Assembly (NCBI RefSeq): GCF_017254915.1
Contig: NZ_JAFKCT010000007.1
Span: 151,775-215,774, forward strand
Direction: 5' to 3'
DNA length: 64,000 nt
Origin: Algoriphagus oliviformis
GTDB taxonomy: Bacteria; Bacteroidota; Bacteroidia; Cytophagales; Cyclobacteriaceae
Below the pieces are notes generated by a model, which did no database searches, was not told the DNA's origin, and saw only the letters and a list, made by a program, of their open reading frames with translations. Numbering within the stretch: position 1 is the first letter of the stretch; the number at the start of each line of letters is the position of its first letter. Positions 16,572-25,907 of the stretch are shown here, piece after piece. The translations under genes were made by a program, and so were the position numbers.

Positions 16572-18146
16572 ATGAAACCTGTCCAACTCTTCCTTAGCCT
16601 CTTGTTTTCCACAGTCTTTACCGTCGCGGTCGTCCATGGGCTTTTTGCCCAGCAGAAGGGAAGCAAGCCCAACATCGTGGTGATTTTGGCTGACGACTTT
16701 GGGGTAGGGGACATCCAGGCACTTTATCCCCAAAACAAAATTCCTACGCCCCATTTGGACCGATTGGTGCGGGAGGGGATGAGCTTCGGGGATGCCCACA
16801 GCAGCTCTGCGGTGTGTACCCCCACCCGCTACAGCTTTCTCACCGGGCGGTACAATTGGCGGACTCCGCTCCAGGAGTGGGTCTTGGCCAGCTATGAGCC
16901 TCCATTGATTCGGGAGGAGCGGACTACCCTGCCCGAAATGCTGCGGCAAAACGGCTATGCTACCGCCTGTATCGGCAAGTGGCACCTGGGCTGGAACTGG
17001 CCCGGGAAGCAGGCCAGCCGCATGATGGCTGAGGGGAATGCTTTGAGGAAATTTCAATGGGACTACACCCAGCCGATAGCGGGAGGGCCGATTGCCCACG
17101 GATTTGACTATTATTTTGGTACCGACGTCCCCAATTTTCCCCCGTTTACCTTTATCGAAAACGACCGGGTCTACATCCAGCCCTCGGCTCGGTACAAAAA
17201 GACAGCGTATGAGGGGATGTTTTTGCCGCCGATCTTTGATGACATGCCTATGGCGCCGGATTGGAAGTTTGACGAGATCCTGCCGGAGCTCACCCGTCGG
17301 GCGGTGGACTATCTCCATGAGCGGAGCAAAGAGGAGCAGCCCTTTTTCCTGTACTTTTCCATGACTTCCCCCCACGAGCCGGTGGCACCTTCTGAGAGGT
17401 TTAGGGGGAAAAGTGGCATCGCGCCGATCGCCGACTTTGTGATGGAGACCGACTGGTCGGTGGGACAGGTGCTGAAGGCCATAGAGGAGGCGGGCCTGTC
17501 GGACAATACCCTGGTGCTGTTCACGGCGGACAACGGGCACAATTACTACGCGGATCTGGACAAACTGCTGAAGGCCGGGCACCTCCCCAGCGGTCCTTAC
17601 CGGGGCTTCAAGGGCGATATTTGGGAAGGGGGGCATCGGGTTCCCTTCATCGTCAAGTGGAAAGACCAAGTGCAGGCTGGCACGACCAGCGATCAACTCC
17701 TGTGCCTGACCGATGTGTATGCTACCGTCCAGGAGTTGGTCGGCGGCGGCTCACCGAGGCCAGACGAAGCGGAGGACAGCTTTAGTTTTTTGCCGGTCAT
17801 GTTGGGTGAACAAACCACATCCGGGCGGACTGCGCTCGTCAGCCATTCCAATCATGGAGAGTTCTCGTTTCGGGATGGTAGCGGCTGGAAAATCGTCTAC
17901 CTCCTGCCGGAGAAGAATGTGGGCCTCTCTCGGGGGAAGCCTGCCAAAGTGGAACTCTACAACCTCAGCGAGGATCCTGAGGAGCGAAATGACCTGCTGG
18001 AGCGCCATCCGGATATTGCCGCACAGCTGGAGCGGGAGCTTCGCGCCGTGGTCGAGCGGGGTACGAGCCGAAAAGGGAAAAAGCAGGCCAACGACGTCGA
18101 AGTCCGGTTTGATGTCATCCAAAAAGCCCGCTGGGCCTTGCCTTGA
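16572..18146 (+). CDS. Arylsulfatase-type sulfatase
   Basis: The 524-residue protein has a signal peptide (to about residue 27), the metal-binding 'NIVVILADDFGVGD' (Asp41, Asp42) and the sulfatase signature C-T-P-T-R beginning at Cys82, followed by 'YSFLTGRYNWR'. The Cys is expected to be converted to formylglycine. 'CIGKWHLGW' and 'FTADNGHNYY' provide further active-site residues. It belongs to the arylsulfatase A-like S1 group. A polysaccharide or glycosaminoglycan sulfate ester is plausible given the divergent GH120 gene, but this is inference. No dedicated maturase is in the window. Confidence 0.93.
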   Translation: MKPVQLFLSLLFSTVFTVAVVHGLFAQQKGSKPNIVVILADDFGVGDIQALYPQNKIPTPHLDRLVREGMSFGDAHSSSAVCTPTRYSFLTGRYNWRTPLQEWVLASYEPPLIREERTTLPEMLRQNGYATACIGKWHLGWNWPGKQASRMMAEGNALRKFQWDYTQPIAGGPIAHGFDYYFGTDVPNFPPFTFIENDRVYIQPSARYKKTAYEGMFLPPIFDDMPMAPDWKFDEILPELTRRAVDYLHERSKEEQPFFLYFSMTSPHEPVAPSERFRGKSGIAPIADFVMETDWSVGQVLKAIEEAGLSDNTLVLFTADNGHNYYADLDKLLKAGHLPSGPYRGFKGDIWEGGHRVPFIVKWKDQVQAGTTSDQLLCLTDVYATVQELVGGGSPRPDEAEDSFSFLPVMLGEQTTSGRTALVSHSNHGEFSFRDGSGWKIVYLLPEKNVGLSRGKPAKVELYNLSEDPEERNDLLERHPDIAAQLERELRAVVERGTSRKGKKQANDVEVRFDVIQKARWALP

Positions 18147-18165
18147 TCTCGTGTTTGAAATGTTG

Positions 18166-18203
18166 AGCCCCAAAAAAGCCGAGTATTTCTCGGCCTTGGG
18201 GCT
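18166..18203. terminator. Bidirectional terminator between sulfatase and DUF4197 genes
   Basis: AGCCCCAA and TTGGGGCT enclose an inner stem GCCGAG/CTCGGC with a five-base loop. It lies between two convergent stop codons (18146 and 18209) and can serve both. Confidence 0.75.
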
Positions 18204-18208
18204 TTGCC

Positions 18209-18967
18209 TCATTTCAGGCTTTTTTGTTTGTCGGCATAGCCAAAGACTTTTTGGAGCAGGGGGCTGGTACGGGCGGCGACCTGTTCCCTGATTTTGAGCT
18301 CTTCCTTGGCTATCTCTATGAAAAGGCCATCGATCGCTTTCTGGGTGACATAGGCAGTCAGGTCGGTGTTCACCGGCTTGACCAGCGGGATCTTGTTGTA
18401 CTGGCCCATCACGTCGCCCCAGTATTTGGTGGCGTTGACTTTTTGCAGGCTGGAGCCGATGATGGGGGAAAACTTGGCGGAAAGGGAATCCGTCGTGGTC
18501 CGCTGAAAGTACTGCGTGGCGGCATTGGACTCGCCTAGCAGGATGTTTTGCACGTCCTGAAAGGTCATCTGCTTGATCGCAGCGGTGAAGATCGGTTTTG
18601 CTTCGTTGGCGGCATCCTCAGCGGCCCGGTTGAGGCTGGTGATGGCTTGGTCACAGAGCGAGCCGAGCCCGATACTTCGCAGGGTCTTTTCCACCTGCTT
18701 GGCTTCTTCGGGGAAAAGGATTTTGACATCGAGGTTTTTGAGGTAGCCGTCGGCGAGGGAAAGCCGGTCCGTACTGATTCCGGTTCCTTTTTCCAAAGCC
18801 TCCTTCAGCCCCAAGCTGATCTCTGAGCTGCTGGGAGTGCCCGTGATGCCTCCGGCTTTTTCCAGAAGTTTGGAGATCTGGGCGGTGGACTCGCAGGAGA
18901 AGAGGAAAATCGTGAGCAGAAAGGACAGGGAGAAAATCCCCTGCTTTAGTTTGGCTTGGTAGTTCAT
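18209..18967 (-). CDS. DUF4197 lipoprotein
   Basis: The 252-residue protein has a lipoprotein signal ending in the lipobox LFSC (Cys about residue 28). The mature part is all-helical and fits DUF4197: 'ISLGLKEALEKG', 'DVKILFPEEAKQVEKTLRSIG', 'FQDVQNILLGESNAATQYFQ' and a C-terminal 'AIDGLFIEIAKEELKIRE'. The function of this family is unknown. It converges on the sulfatase gene. Confidence 0.85.
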   Translation of the reverse strand: MNYQAKLKQGIFSLSFLLTIFLFSCESTAQISKLLEKAGGITGTPSSSEISLGLKEALEKGTGISTDRLSLADGYLKNLDVKILFPEEAKQVEKTLRSIGLGSLCDQAITSLNRAAEDAANEAKPIFTAAIKQMTFQDVQNILLGESNAATQYFQRTTTDSLSAKFSPIIGSSLQKVNATKYWGDVMGQYNKIPLVKPVNTDLTAYVTQKAIDGLFIEIAKEELKIREQVAARTSPLLQKVFGYADKQKSLK

Positions 18968-19072
18968 GGGATCAAATTTCCCTTTCTACCTAGAAAAATT
19001 AAGCCAACTTGACTAGATCCGTAAAATTCCCTGAAAAATACCGAGGTTTCTGACTTGTTCGATTCTTCAGAT

Positions 19073-19234
19073 CTGATTATCCGCTTTTATGTCAGTAGGC
19101 TGCCGTGACAATCCGAAAGAACGCCAAAATTGGGGCTTTGCCCTACTTCGGTCATCGCCTGCCCGCCGTGGCGGGGTCTTCCAGCCCGATTGAAGAAGCA
19201 AATTCGCTTACTGGCAAGATTGCGGATAAACATG
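19073..19234. mobile_element. MITE-like element, copy 1
   Basis: A 153-bp core (19077-19229) starts TTATCCGC and ends GCGGATAA. The two 21-base ends are imperfect inverted repeats (16 of 21 match). It is nearly the same sequence as 55379-55520. The element is bounded by the 9-base direct repeat TCTTCAGAT at 19064-19072 and 19235-19243, which looks like a target duplication. No coding frame is present. The rest of the 369-bp gap 18968-19336 is AT-rich and holds nothing else I can name. Confidence 0.75.
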
Positions 19235-19336
19235 TCTTCAGATTATTTGTGTATATTTTGAAAAATGACTAAAAAATAGCTGTTTATATTTTGGTTAGTA
19301 AAAAGAATTGGTTTTAATATTGAATTTTTAGCAAAT

Positions 19337-20551
19337 ATGAATCTCAGGATCAACTCAGAATACGGAACGCTCAAGGCGGTGCTGATGCACCGGCCGGGAA
19401 AGGAGATCGACCGCCTGACACCCTACAACAAGGAGTTTCTCCTGTTTGAGGATGTGCCCTATCTGGAAGCGCTGCAGCGGGAACACGACGCCTTTTCCAC
19501 CCTGATCAAAGACTCCACCGGGGCGCGGGTGTACCAGCTGCGGGAGCTGCTGACGCGGGTGCTGTACGACGGCGAGATCCTCCTCAGGCTGATCCGCGAT
19601 TCCCTCAAGCGCTCCGGCCTTTCCCACATTGCCGAGGAGATTGTGGAGCGCTATTCCACTGCGGAGTGCGCCGGGATCCTCACCGCGGGGCTGAAAATCC
19701 ACGAGCTGAAGCAGAAGCTACCCAAGCTCAATGCAGGCGAACTCTATGACTTTGCCTTTGCGATCCCGCCCTGTCCCAACCTGTATTTCCAGCGCGACCC
19801 AATGGCTTTGACCCCCGGCGGCATTATTTTTTCCTCCATGAAGATGGAAGGCAGGCAGCGGGAAGCAGACCTGCTACGGACCATCTTCGAAAACCACCCG
19901 GACTTCAAAGACCATGTGAAGACGCTCTACCCCATAGACGGACACGACTCGCCGCCCAGCATCGAGGGGGGCGATGTGATCATCCTTTCGCACGAGGCTG
20001 TGGTGCTGGGCAATTCGGAGCGGACGGACGAAAAAGCGATCTACCACGCCGCCAAGGCGCTTTTGGCAGAAGGCTCAGTCAAGCGGGTGTACGAAGTGCA
20101 CCTTCCCAAAAAACGCCAGTTCATGCACTTGGACACGGTGTTTACCATCTTGGATGAAAACCTCGTGCTGACCTATCCCGACGCGATCAACTCCGTCTTG
20201 CAGACTTCCCTATACACTCTCAAGGACTCCAACGGAGACCGGGTCAATATCAAGCGGGATGTGCTGAAGGAATCGCTTTTGACAGTTTTGTCAAGGGAAA
20301 TTCCCCATCTGGAGATCCTGGGGACAGGTGATGGCAACCCGGACTATGCGATGCGGGAGCAGTGGTTTGACGGGGCAAACGTCTTTGCCATCGGCCCACG
20401 TCGGGTCATCTCCTACAACCGAAACATCCACACCAACCGAGCACTACGCAACATGGGAGTGGAGGTATTGGAGATTCCCAGTTCGGAGCTGTCGAGAGGG
20501 CTGGGTGGTCCGAGATGTATGACCATGCCACTGAGCCGGGCAAGGATCTAG
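19337..20551 (+). CDS. arcA: Arginine deiminase
   Basis: The 404-residue protein follows the arginine deiminase plan: 'GTLKAVLMHRPGKEIDRLTP' at the N-terminus, 'NLYFQRDPMALTPGG', 'EGGDVIIL', 'MHLDTVFTILDENL' and the C-terminal catalytic Cys in 'GLGGPRCMTMPLSR'. It hydrolyses arginine to citrulline and ammonia. No arcB, arcC or arcD gene is next to it, so it does not sit in a standard ADI operon here. It ends 14 bases from the convergent lptD gene. Confidence 0.93.
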   Translation: MNLRINSEYGTLKAVLMHRPGKEIDRLTPYNKEFLLFEDVPYLEALQREHDAFSTLIKDSTGARVYQLRELLTRVLYDGEILLRLIRDSLKRSGLSHIAEEIVERYSTAECAGILTAGLKIHELKQKLPKLNAGELYDFAFAIPPCPNLYFQRDPMALTPGGIIFSSMKMEGRQREADLLRTIFENHPDFKDHVKTLYPIDGHDSPPSIEGGDVIILSHEAVVLGNSERTDEKAIYHAAKALLAEGSVKRVYEVHLPKKRQFMHLDTVFTILDENLVLTYPDAINSVLQTSLYTLKDSNGDRVNIKRDVLKESLLTVLSREIPHLEILGTGDGNPDYAMREQWFDGANVFAIGPRRVISYNRNIHTNRALRNMGVEVLEIPSSELSRGLGGPRCMTMPLSRARI

Positions 20552-20565
20552 GGAGGGGTTTCTTG

Positions 20566-23361
20566 CTAGAAATCGTAGAAGGATCTTCTTCTGGAGACTT
20601 TCAAATCTTGCAGGATGGAGGACTTCACCCGGATGTCGATGCTGTAGGAGGTGAATTTGCCAAAGGGCATCCAGGACACGTTCATCTGCCAGCAGTGCAG
20701 GTCTCTGGCAATGCCGATCATCGTCTGGGTGACGGCCGCGGCCTGGAAGTCAAAGCCCGTATTGAAGTTGATCTTCCACTTTTCCGACAGGGAGAGGTCC
20801 CCGCTCAGGTTCATGGTTTGGGTGATGAGTTCCTGATTGCTGATCTGCTTGGTATAGGCGAGGTTGTAGCCTATGGACAGGTTCCAGGGAATGTCCCAGT
20901 CGATGTATTGGCTGGGGTCGGAGACGATCCGGTTGATTTCGTTTTGTGCAAACTCGTCCATCACGCCGCCGCGCTGGATAAAGTCCTGGGTGATTTCATC
21001 CCTGACCTCTCCGGGGGACTGTCCACTGCGGGGATTGATGGACATGTTCATGTTCATAGACGCCGAGCGGATCTTGCCTATGCCCTGACCGGCCTTCCAC
21101 GCGAACTGGTTTACCCTACGAAACGTGCTGGTGCCACTTTCCAAACCGACCTCTTGGACAGCGTAGGGATCGATGCTGCTGGTGACGTTGACCGAGAGCT
21201 TGCGGTCAAAAAAGCTTGTCCTCGCCGACAGCTGGATTGCGGACAGATTGAAGGAGTCGGCGGCAAAGTTGTAGCCCGTGTTGATGTTGAAGGACTCCAG
21301 CAGCGGGATTTTCTTGGTTGCGTTTTCGGAGGTGCTGTCTTTGGAGTTGAGGATTTTCGCTTCCACCACATTCCGTATGCCTATGTTTAGGGCCCTCGAT
21401 TCTCCCAAAGGAGCGCCACCATACACAAAGCCCAGATGTCTGGAATATAGCTGGGAGTCGCCTTCCTCATTGATCTGCACCCGCTGGTAGTACCCAAAGG
21501 AAGGGTCAGAAAAGTCCGGCGTATAGCTAAAACCGAATGTCGGCGCGATGTGATGGCGGATGGTTTGGATCTTGCTTCCGGGCTTGAAGTTGTAATAGCC
21601 GTAGAAGTTGGTGTTCATCGCAAAAGAGCTGTTGTAATAGCCTACGCGGTTGAATCCGTCCTCGACGATGCGGTCCACGCGCTCTTCGGTGGGGTTGTAG
21701 TAGTAGTTGATTCGTTGGAGGTACCAGAGCTCATTGTAGTTGACCGACGCCGTTCCTGTGAAGTAGTTGAACAGGGTGAAGTTGGAAGAGAGCGGAATCG
21801 TGTGCCTGGCTCCATTGTTTGCGTTTTTCAACAGCAGCCCCATGTTGTCCAAGGTGAAGTCAATAATTTCTGGTCCGTTGCCAAGCTCTGGATTGTTCAC
21901 GCCAAACTGCTGCTGAACCCGGTTGGAGATCGTGTTTTGCATGTTGAAGTTCCAAGCCACGTTGAGGGTCTTCAGCGGTTCGAAATCCGAGTTTTTAAAA
22001 GGGCTTTGCCGGTTCATGTTGACCGCGACGGTAGGCAAGTCCAGCCGTACCTCTCCGGTCTGCACACTTTGCGAGTGGCGGAAGTTGGCCGACATGGAGA
22101 AAGGCGTGCCGGAGAAGGTCTTCGAATAAGAAATGTTTGAGTTGAGGTCTGCGGTGACGTTGTTGGTGAAGTTGGTCTGGCTGGCTACGTTGTTGAAGTA
22201 GCTGGTCGAGCCGGCATTGACCGAGGCGGAAAAACGGCTGGTGCCCCGGCTCACCGGAGTGTGGTTCCACTGCACCCGGAAGGTGTTGTAGTCCACAGGA
22301 TTGAGTTCAGTCTCTGGGCTTTTAAACTTTTGGAAGTCGATATTGAAGCCTCCATTGAAGCGATAGCGCTTCGTGTAGATCGCCTGGGATTTGAGGCCCC
22401 AGCCCCCTTTGGAGTAGATGTCGCCGGTGATCCGGGCGTGGATGTAGTCATTGATGGCAAAGTAGTAGCCCAGGTCTTGCAGGAATATCCCGCGAGTTTG
22501 CTCCTTGCCATAGCGGGGGAAGATCACGCCCGAAGCCTTCTCCTCCGGGGTGTCGGGGATCAATCCGAAAGGAAGCCCCAGCGGAGTAGGAATGCCGTTG
22601 AAATATAAGTTGAATGGGCCAGAGACCACCTGTTTTCCCTGGATCGCCTTGATCTTGTTGGACGAGATGTGCCAGTGGGGAGTCGTGAGCTTGCAGGTGG
22701 TGTAGTAGCCGTGGTCGAGGTAGATGCTGCCGTCCTCGGTTTTTTTGATGGTCTCCCCGCGTAAGACCCCGTCTTGCTGCTCGGTGACTACGTCTTTGAT
22801 GATGGCTTTTTGGGTCTTGAAGTTGTACCGCATCTCCTTGCGGATCTCGTAGGAGGTGCCGCGGTCGGTGAAAAAGGGGTTGCCGGAGATGGCGCCAAGG
22901 CTGTCCGTGACCCCGGTGGCGTAGAGCTCGGAATTTTTCCAGTCGATCACGATCCGGTCGGCTTCGAGCTTCATCTCCCCGTATTCAAACCAGGCCTTAT
23001 TATAGAGGTAAACCTTGTTTTCCGTGAAATCGGTGATGATGCTGTCTTCGGCGAAATAGAGAATATCTGTTTGGATATCGCTGCTGGGCATAATTTTTGC
23101 CGAATCCAGCCTGACCAAAGTGTCTTGCTCCGTAAAAAGACTGTCGGAGATCGGAATAGTGCGGGCTGGTGGAGTCAGGGTGTCCGGGGCGATCAGGACT
23201 CTTTCCCGCTGAGGCTGAGTAGGTCGCTGTGCCAGCGCCAGTTGTGGGAAAATCCAAAGCCCTGAAATAATCAAAAAAAGGATTCTGAAACCCGACACTG
23301 CTGCTTGCGCTTTGTTTAATTTGGTTGAAATTTTGCGTAAAGTTAATTCGATTGCCCTCAT
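20566..23361 (-). CDS. lptD: LPS-assembly outer-membrane protein, LptD-like
   Basis: The protein is about 931 residues from the ATG at 23361; a GTG at 23298 would give a tighter signal peptide (MSGFRILFLIISGLW). An N-terminal OstA/LptA-like beta-jellyroll (about residues 80-230: 'DSIITDFTENKVYLYNKAWFEYGEMKLEADRIVIDW') is followed by a long C-terminal barrel with alternating aromatic strands ('YYFAINDYIHARITGDIYSK', 'FNPTE'-like turns). It should insert LPS in the outer leaflet. The exact start is uncertain because the divergent amidase start codon overlaps. Confidence 0.87.
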   Translation of the reverse strand: MRAIELTLRKISTKLNKAQAAVSGFRILFLIISGLWIFPQLALAQRPTQPQRERVLIAPDTLTPPARTIPISDSLFTEQDTLVRLDSAKIMPSSDIQTDILYFAEDSIITDFTENKVYLYNKAWFEYGEMKLEADRIVIDWKNSELYATGVTDSLGAISGNPFFTDRGTSYEIRKEMRYNFKTQKAIIKDVVTEQQDGVLRGETIKKTEDGSIYLDHGYYTTCKLTTPHWHISSNKIKAIQGKQVVSGPFNLYFNGIPTPLGLPFGLIPDTPEEKASGVIFPRYGKEQTRGIFLQDLGYYFAINDYIHARITGDIYSKGGWGLKSQAIYTKRYRFNGGFNIDFQKFKSPETELNPVDYNTFRVQWNHTPVSRGTSRFSASVNAGSTSYFNNVASQTNFTNNVTADLNSNISYSKTFSGTPFSMSANFRHSQSVQTGEVRLDLPTVAVNMNRQSPFKNSDFEPLKTLNVAWNFNMQNTISNRVQQQFGVNNPELGNGPEIIDFTLDNMGLLLKNANNGARHTIPLSSNFTLFNYFTGTASVNYNELWYLQRINYYYNPTEERVDRIVEDGFNRVGYYNSSFAMNTNFYGYYNFKPGSKIQTIRHHIAPTFGFSYTPDFSDPSFGYYQRVQINEEGDSQLYSRHLGFVYGGAPLGESRALNIGIRNVVEAKILNSKDSTSENATKKIPLLESFNINTGYNFAADSFNLSAIQLSARTSFFDRKLSVNVTSSIDPYAVQEVGLESGTSTFRRVNQFAWKAGQGIGKIRSASMNMNMSINPRSGQSPGEVRDEITQDFIQRGGVMDEFAQNEINRIVSDPSQYIDWDIPWNLSIGYNLAYTKQISNQELITQTMNLSGDLSLSEKWKINFNTGFDFQAAAVTQTMIGIARDLHCWQMNVSWMPFGKFTSYSIDIRVKSSILQDLKVSRRRSFYDF

Positions 23362-24160
23362 GGAACGGTTCAATAACAAAAAAATTCTCTTAAGTTTTCT
23401 TATTGCAATTCCCTTTTTCTTCGGTGGATTTATCCCCAATGAAACGATGATGCCGGCTTTTCGGATGAAAAAAATCGTACTCGATGCGGGGCATGGAGGA
23501 AAAGATCCGGGAAACCTTGGCTCCAAATCCAAGGAAAAAGACATCAACCTGGCGGTGACCCTCCTGGTCGGCAAGTATATCAAGGAAAACATGCCGGATG
23601 TGGAAGTCATCTACACCCGGGATGACGACAGCTTCCCCGAACTGAAGAAGCGCCCACAGATCGCCAACAACAACAAGGCGGACCTTTTTGTCTCCATCCA
23701 TTCCAACTCGGCACCCAACAGGTCCGCCTATGGCACGGAGACCTTTGTGATGGGTACCAAGCATTTCGAAGCCAATTTTGACATCGTGAAAAACGAAAAC
23801 TCCGTGATCCTCTTGGAGGACAACCACGAGGAAGAGTACGAGGGGTTTGACCCCACCTCTCCGGAGTCCTACATGATGTTTAACCTGATGCAAAAGGCCT
23901 ACATCGGCAACAGCCTTACGCTTGCAGACCACATCGAGACGCAATTTCGCGAACGGGTAGGCCGCAAAAGCCGTGGGGTAAAGCAGGGTCCTTTCTACGT
24001 GCTCTGGACCCCGTCCATGCCGAGTGTGCTCGTCGAGCTGGGCTTCCTTTCCAACTCGGAGGAGGAGAAATTTCTCATGAGCCAAGCCGGAAAAGAATAC
24101 ATGGCCTCGGCCATCTACCGATCCATCAAGGCCTACAAAGAGCAGATCGAGATCAATTGA
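23360..24160 (+). CDS. N-acetylmuramoyl-L-alanine amidase (Amidase_3)
   Basis: The protein is 266 residues from the ATG at 23360, with a hydrophobic N-terminus (ILLSFLIAIPFFFGGF) that acts as signal or anchor. The catalytic domain starts near residue 36 with 'KKIVLDAGHGGKDPG' (zinc His), then the Glu in 'KEKDINLAV', the zinc His in 'LFVSIHSNSAP' and the catalytic Glu in 'VLVELGFLSNSEEE'. It cleaves the amide between MurNAc and the stem peptide during cell separation. The longer frame from 23312 would run into lptD. Confidence 0.9.
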   Translation: MERFNNKKILLSFLIAIPFFFGGFIPNETMMPAFRMKKIVLDAGHGGKDPGNLGSKSKEKDINLAVTLLVGKYIKENMPDVEVIYTRDDDSFPELKKRPQIANNNKADLFVSIHSNSAPNRSAYGTETFVMGTKHFEANFDIVKNENSVILLEDNHEEEYEGFDPTSPESYMMFNLMQKAYIGNSLTLADHIETQFRERVGRKSRGVKQGPFYVLWTPSMPSVLVELGFLSNSEEEKFLMSQAGKEYMASAIYRSIKAYKEQIEIN

Positions 24161-24187
24161 GCGGCAAAATAGCGCCAAAGCATTTGG

Positions 24188-24216
24188 GCCCTTTTCTTCG
24201 CGGAAAAGGGCTTTTC
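24188..24216 (+). terminator. Intrinsic terminator of the amidase gene
   Basis: GCCCTTTTC and GAAAAGGGC enclose a six-base TTCGCG loop and are followed by TTTTCT, 27 bases after the amidase stop. Confidence 0.7.
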
Positions 24217-24290
24217 TGTATCTTAGGGATGCGTCTTTTCGTGAAGGAACAGACCGAAGTGTGCGTTTTTCACCAGATCAATCCCAATCA

Positions 24291-25907
24291 ATGCAGCATA
24301 TAAACCCAAACTGGGAGCAGCTCCTCGCGAAGCTCCACACCAAGCTCGAAGAAGTAAAACAAGGCGGAGGAGAATCAAGAATCGCCAAGGAACACAAAAA
24401 GGGCAAGCTCACCGCCCGGGAGCGGATCGCCTATCTCATCGACAAGAATTCAGACTTTCTTGAAGTCGGCGCATTTGCCGCCGATGGCATGTACGAAGAG
24501 GAGGGGGGATGCCCCTCGGCTGGTGTCGTGGCTGGCATAGGCCATGTGAGCGGTAGGATGTGCGTGGTCGTGGCCAATGACGCCACGGTGAAGGCCGGAG
24601 CTTGGTTTCCCATGACCGCCAAAAAGAGCCTCCGCGCCCAGGAGATTGCCATGGAAAACCATCTTCCCATCATCTACCTCGTGGACAGTGCGGGGGTTTT
24701 TCTGCCCATGCAGGACGAGATTTTTCCGGATCGGGAGCATTTCGGCCGCCAGTTTCGAAACAATTCCAAAATGTCGGCCATGGGCATCGTGCAGGTAGCC
24801 GCCATCATGGGAAGCTGTGTGGCGGGAGGGGCTTATCTGCCCATCATGTCGGACGAGGCGCTGATTGTGGATAAGACCGGTAGCATTTTCCTCGCCGGTT
24901 CCTATCTCGTAAAGGCGGCTATAGGCGAAAGTGTGGACAACGAAACCCTGGGCGGGGCCACCACCCATTGCGAGATCTCGGGCGTCACGGACAACAAATA
25001 CGACTCGGATCAGGACTGTCTGGACGCGATACGGAGGATTTTTGCGACGCTGGGCGAAAACGCAAAGGCGGGTTTTGACCGGATAGCCGCCAAGGAGCCT
25101 GGTGTTTCCGCCGATAAGCTGCTGGAGGTTTTTCCCCTGGAGCGGGTCAAGCCCTACGACATGCTGGAGGTCATCGCCGGACTGGTAGATGGCGGAGAGC
25201 TGGATGAGTATAAGAAGGACTATGGGAAAACCCTCATTTGCGGCACCGCACGCATCGAAGGCTGGGCCGTGGGAATCGTGGCCAACCAGCGCAAAGTCGT
25301 CAAGACCGCCAAAGGCGAAATGCAGATGGGCGGCGTGATCTATTCCGACTCGGCGGACAAGGCCGCCCGCTTCATCATGAACTGCAACCAGCGAAAAATC
25401 CCCCTGCTTTTCCTCCAGGATGTCAGTGGATTCATGGTCGGTTCCAAGGCCGAGCATGGCGGGATCATCAAGGACGGCGCGAAAATGGTCAACACCATGG
25501 CCAACTCGGTGGTGCCGAAATTTACAATCATCCTTGGCAACTCCTACGGGGCAGGCAACTACGCCATGTGCGGCAAAGCCTACGACCCGAGGTTGATTTT
25601 CTCCTGGCCTAGCGCCCAGATGGCGGTGATGTCTGGTGCCTCAGCCGCCAAAACCCTCCTGCAGATCAAGGTTGCCTCGCTCAAAAAGACCGGAAAAGAA
25701 ATCTCCGAACAGGAAGAGAAAGAACTTTTCGAGGAAATCACCAACAAATATGAGGAGCAGCTCAGCCCGTACTACGCCGCCGCGAGGCTGTGGGTGGACG
25801 GGGTGATCGATCCACGGGAGACGCGCAGGGCGATCAGCATGGGGATCGAGGCGGCCAACCATGCCCCCATCACCGAACGGTTCAACGTCGGGGTGATCCA
25901 GACTTAA
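24291..25907 (+). CDS. Acyl-CoA carboxylase carboxyltransferase (beta) subunit
   Basis: The ATG at 24291 is chosen (MQHINPNWEQLLAKLHTKL); an upstream ATG at 24261 is also in frame. The 538-residue protein has the two crotonase-like halves of biotin-dependent carboxyltransferases: 'GKLTARERIAYLIDKNSDFLE', 'YLVDSAGVFLPMQDEIFPDREHFG' and 'SCVAGGAYLPIMSDEALIV' in the first half, 'LQDVSGFMVGSKAEHGGIIKDGAKM' and 'GNSYGAGNYAMCGKAYDPRLIFSWP' in the second. These are closest to methylcrotonyl-CoA or geranyl-CoA carboxylase beta subunits. The biotin-carrying alpha subunit is not in the window. Its role in leucine catabolism is therefore likely but not proven. Confidence 0.9.
   Translation: MQHINPNWEQLLAKLHTKLEEVKQGGGESRIAKEHKKGKLTARERIAYLIDKNSDFLEVGAFAADGMYEEEGGCPSAGVVAGIGHVSGRMCVVVANDATVKAGAWFPMTAKKSLRAQEIAMENHLPIIYLVDSAGVFLPMQDEIFPDREHFGRQFRNNSKMSAMGIVQVAAIMGSCVAGGAYLPIMSDEALIVDKTGSIFLAGSYLVKAAIGESVDNETLGGATTHCEISGVTDNKYDSDQDCLDAIRRIFATLGENAKAGFDRIAAKEPGVSADKLLEVFPLERVKPYDMLEVIAGLVDGGELDEYKKDYGKTLICGTARIEGWAVGIVANQRKVVKTAKGEMQMGGVIYSDSADKAARFIMNCNQRKIPLLFLQDVSGFMVGSKAEHGGIIKDGAKMVNTMANSVVPKFTIILGNSYGAGNYAMCGKAYDPRLIFSWPSAQMAVMSGASAAKTLLQIKVASLKKTGKEISEQEEKELFEEITNKYEEQLSPYYAAARLWVDGVIDPRETRRAISMGIEAANHAPITERFNVGVIQT

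Noticed and set aside
18968-19336. tRNA or small RNA gene in the gap before arcA
   Set aside because: No cloverleaf was seen. The conserved part is the transposon-like element with a second copy elsewhere.
24450-25457. A 335-residue minus-strand frame opposite the carboxyltransferase gene
   Set aside because: Antisense shadow of a well-supported carboxyltransferase; no domain in its product.
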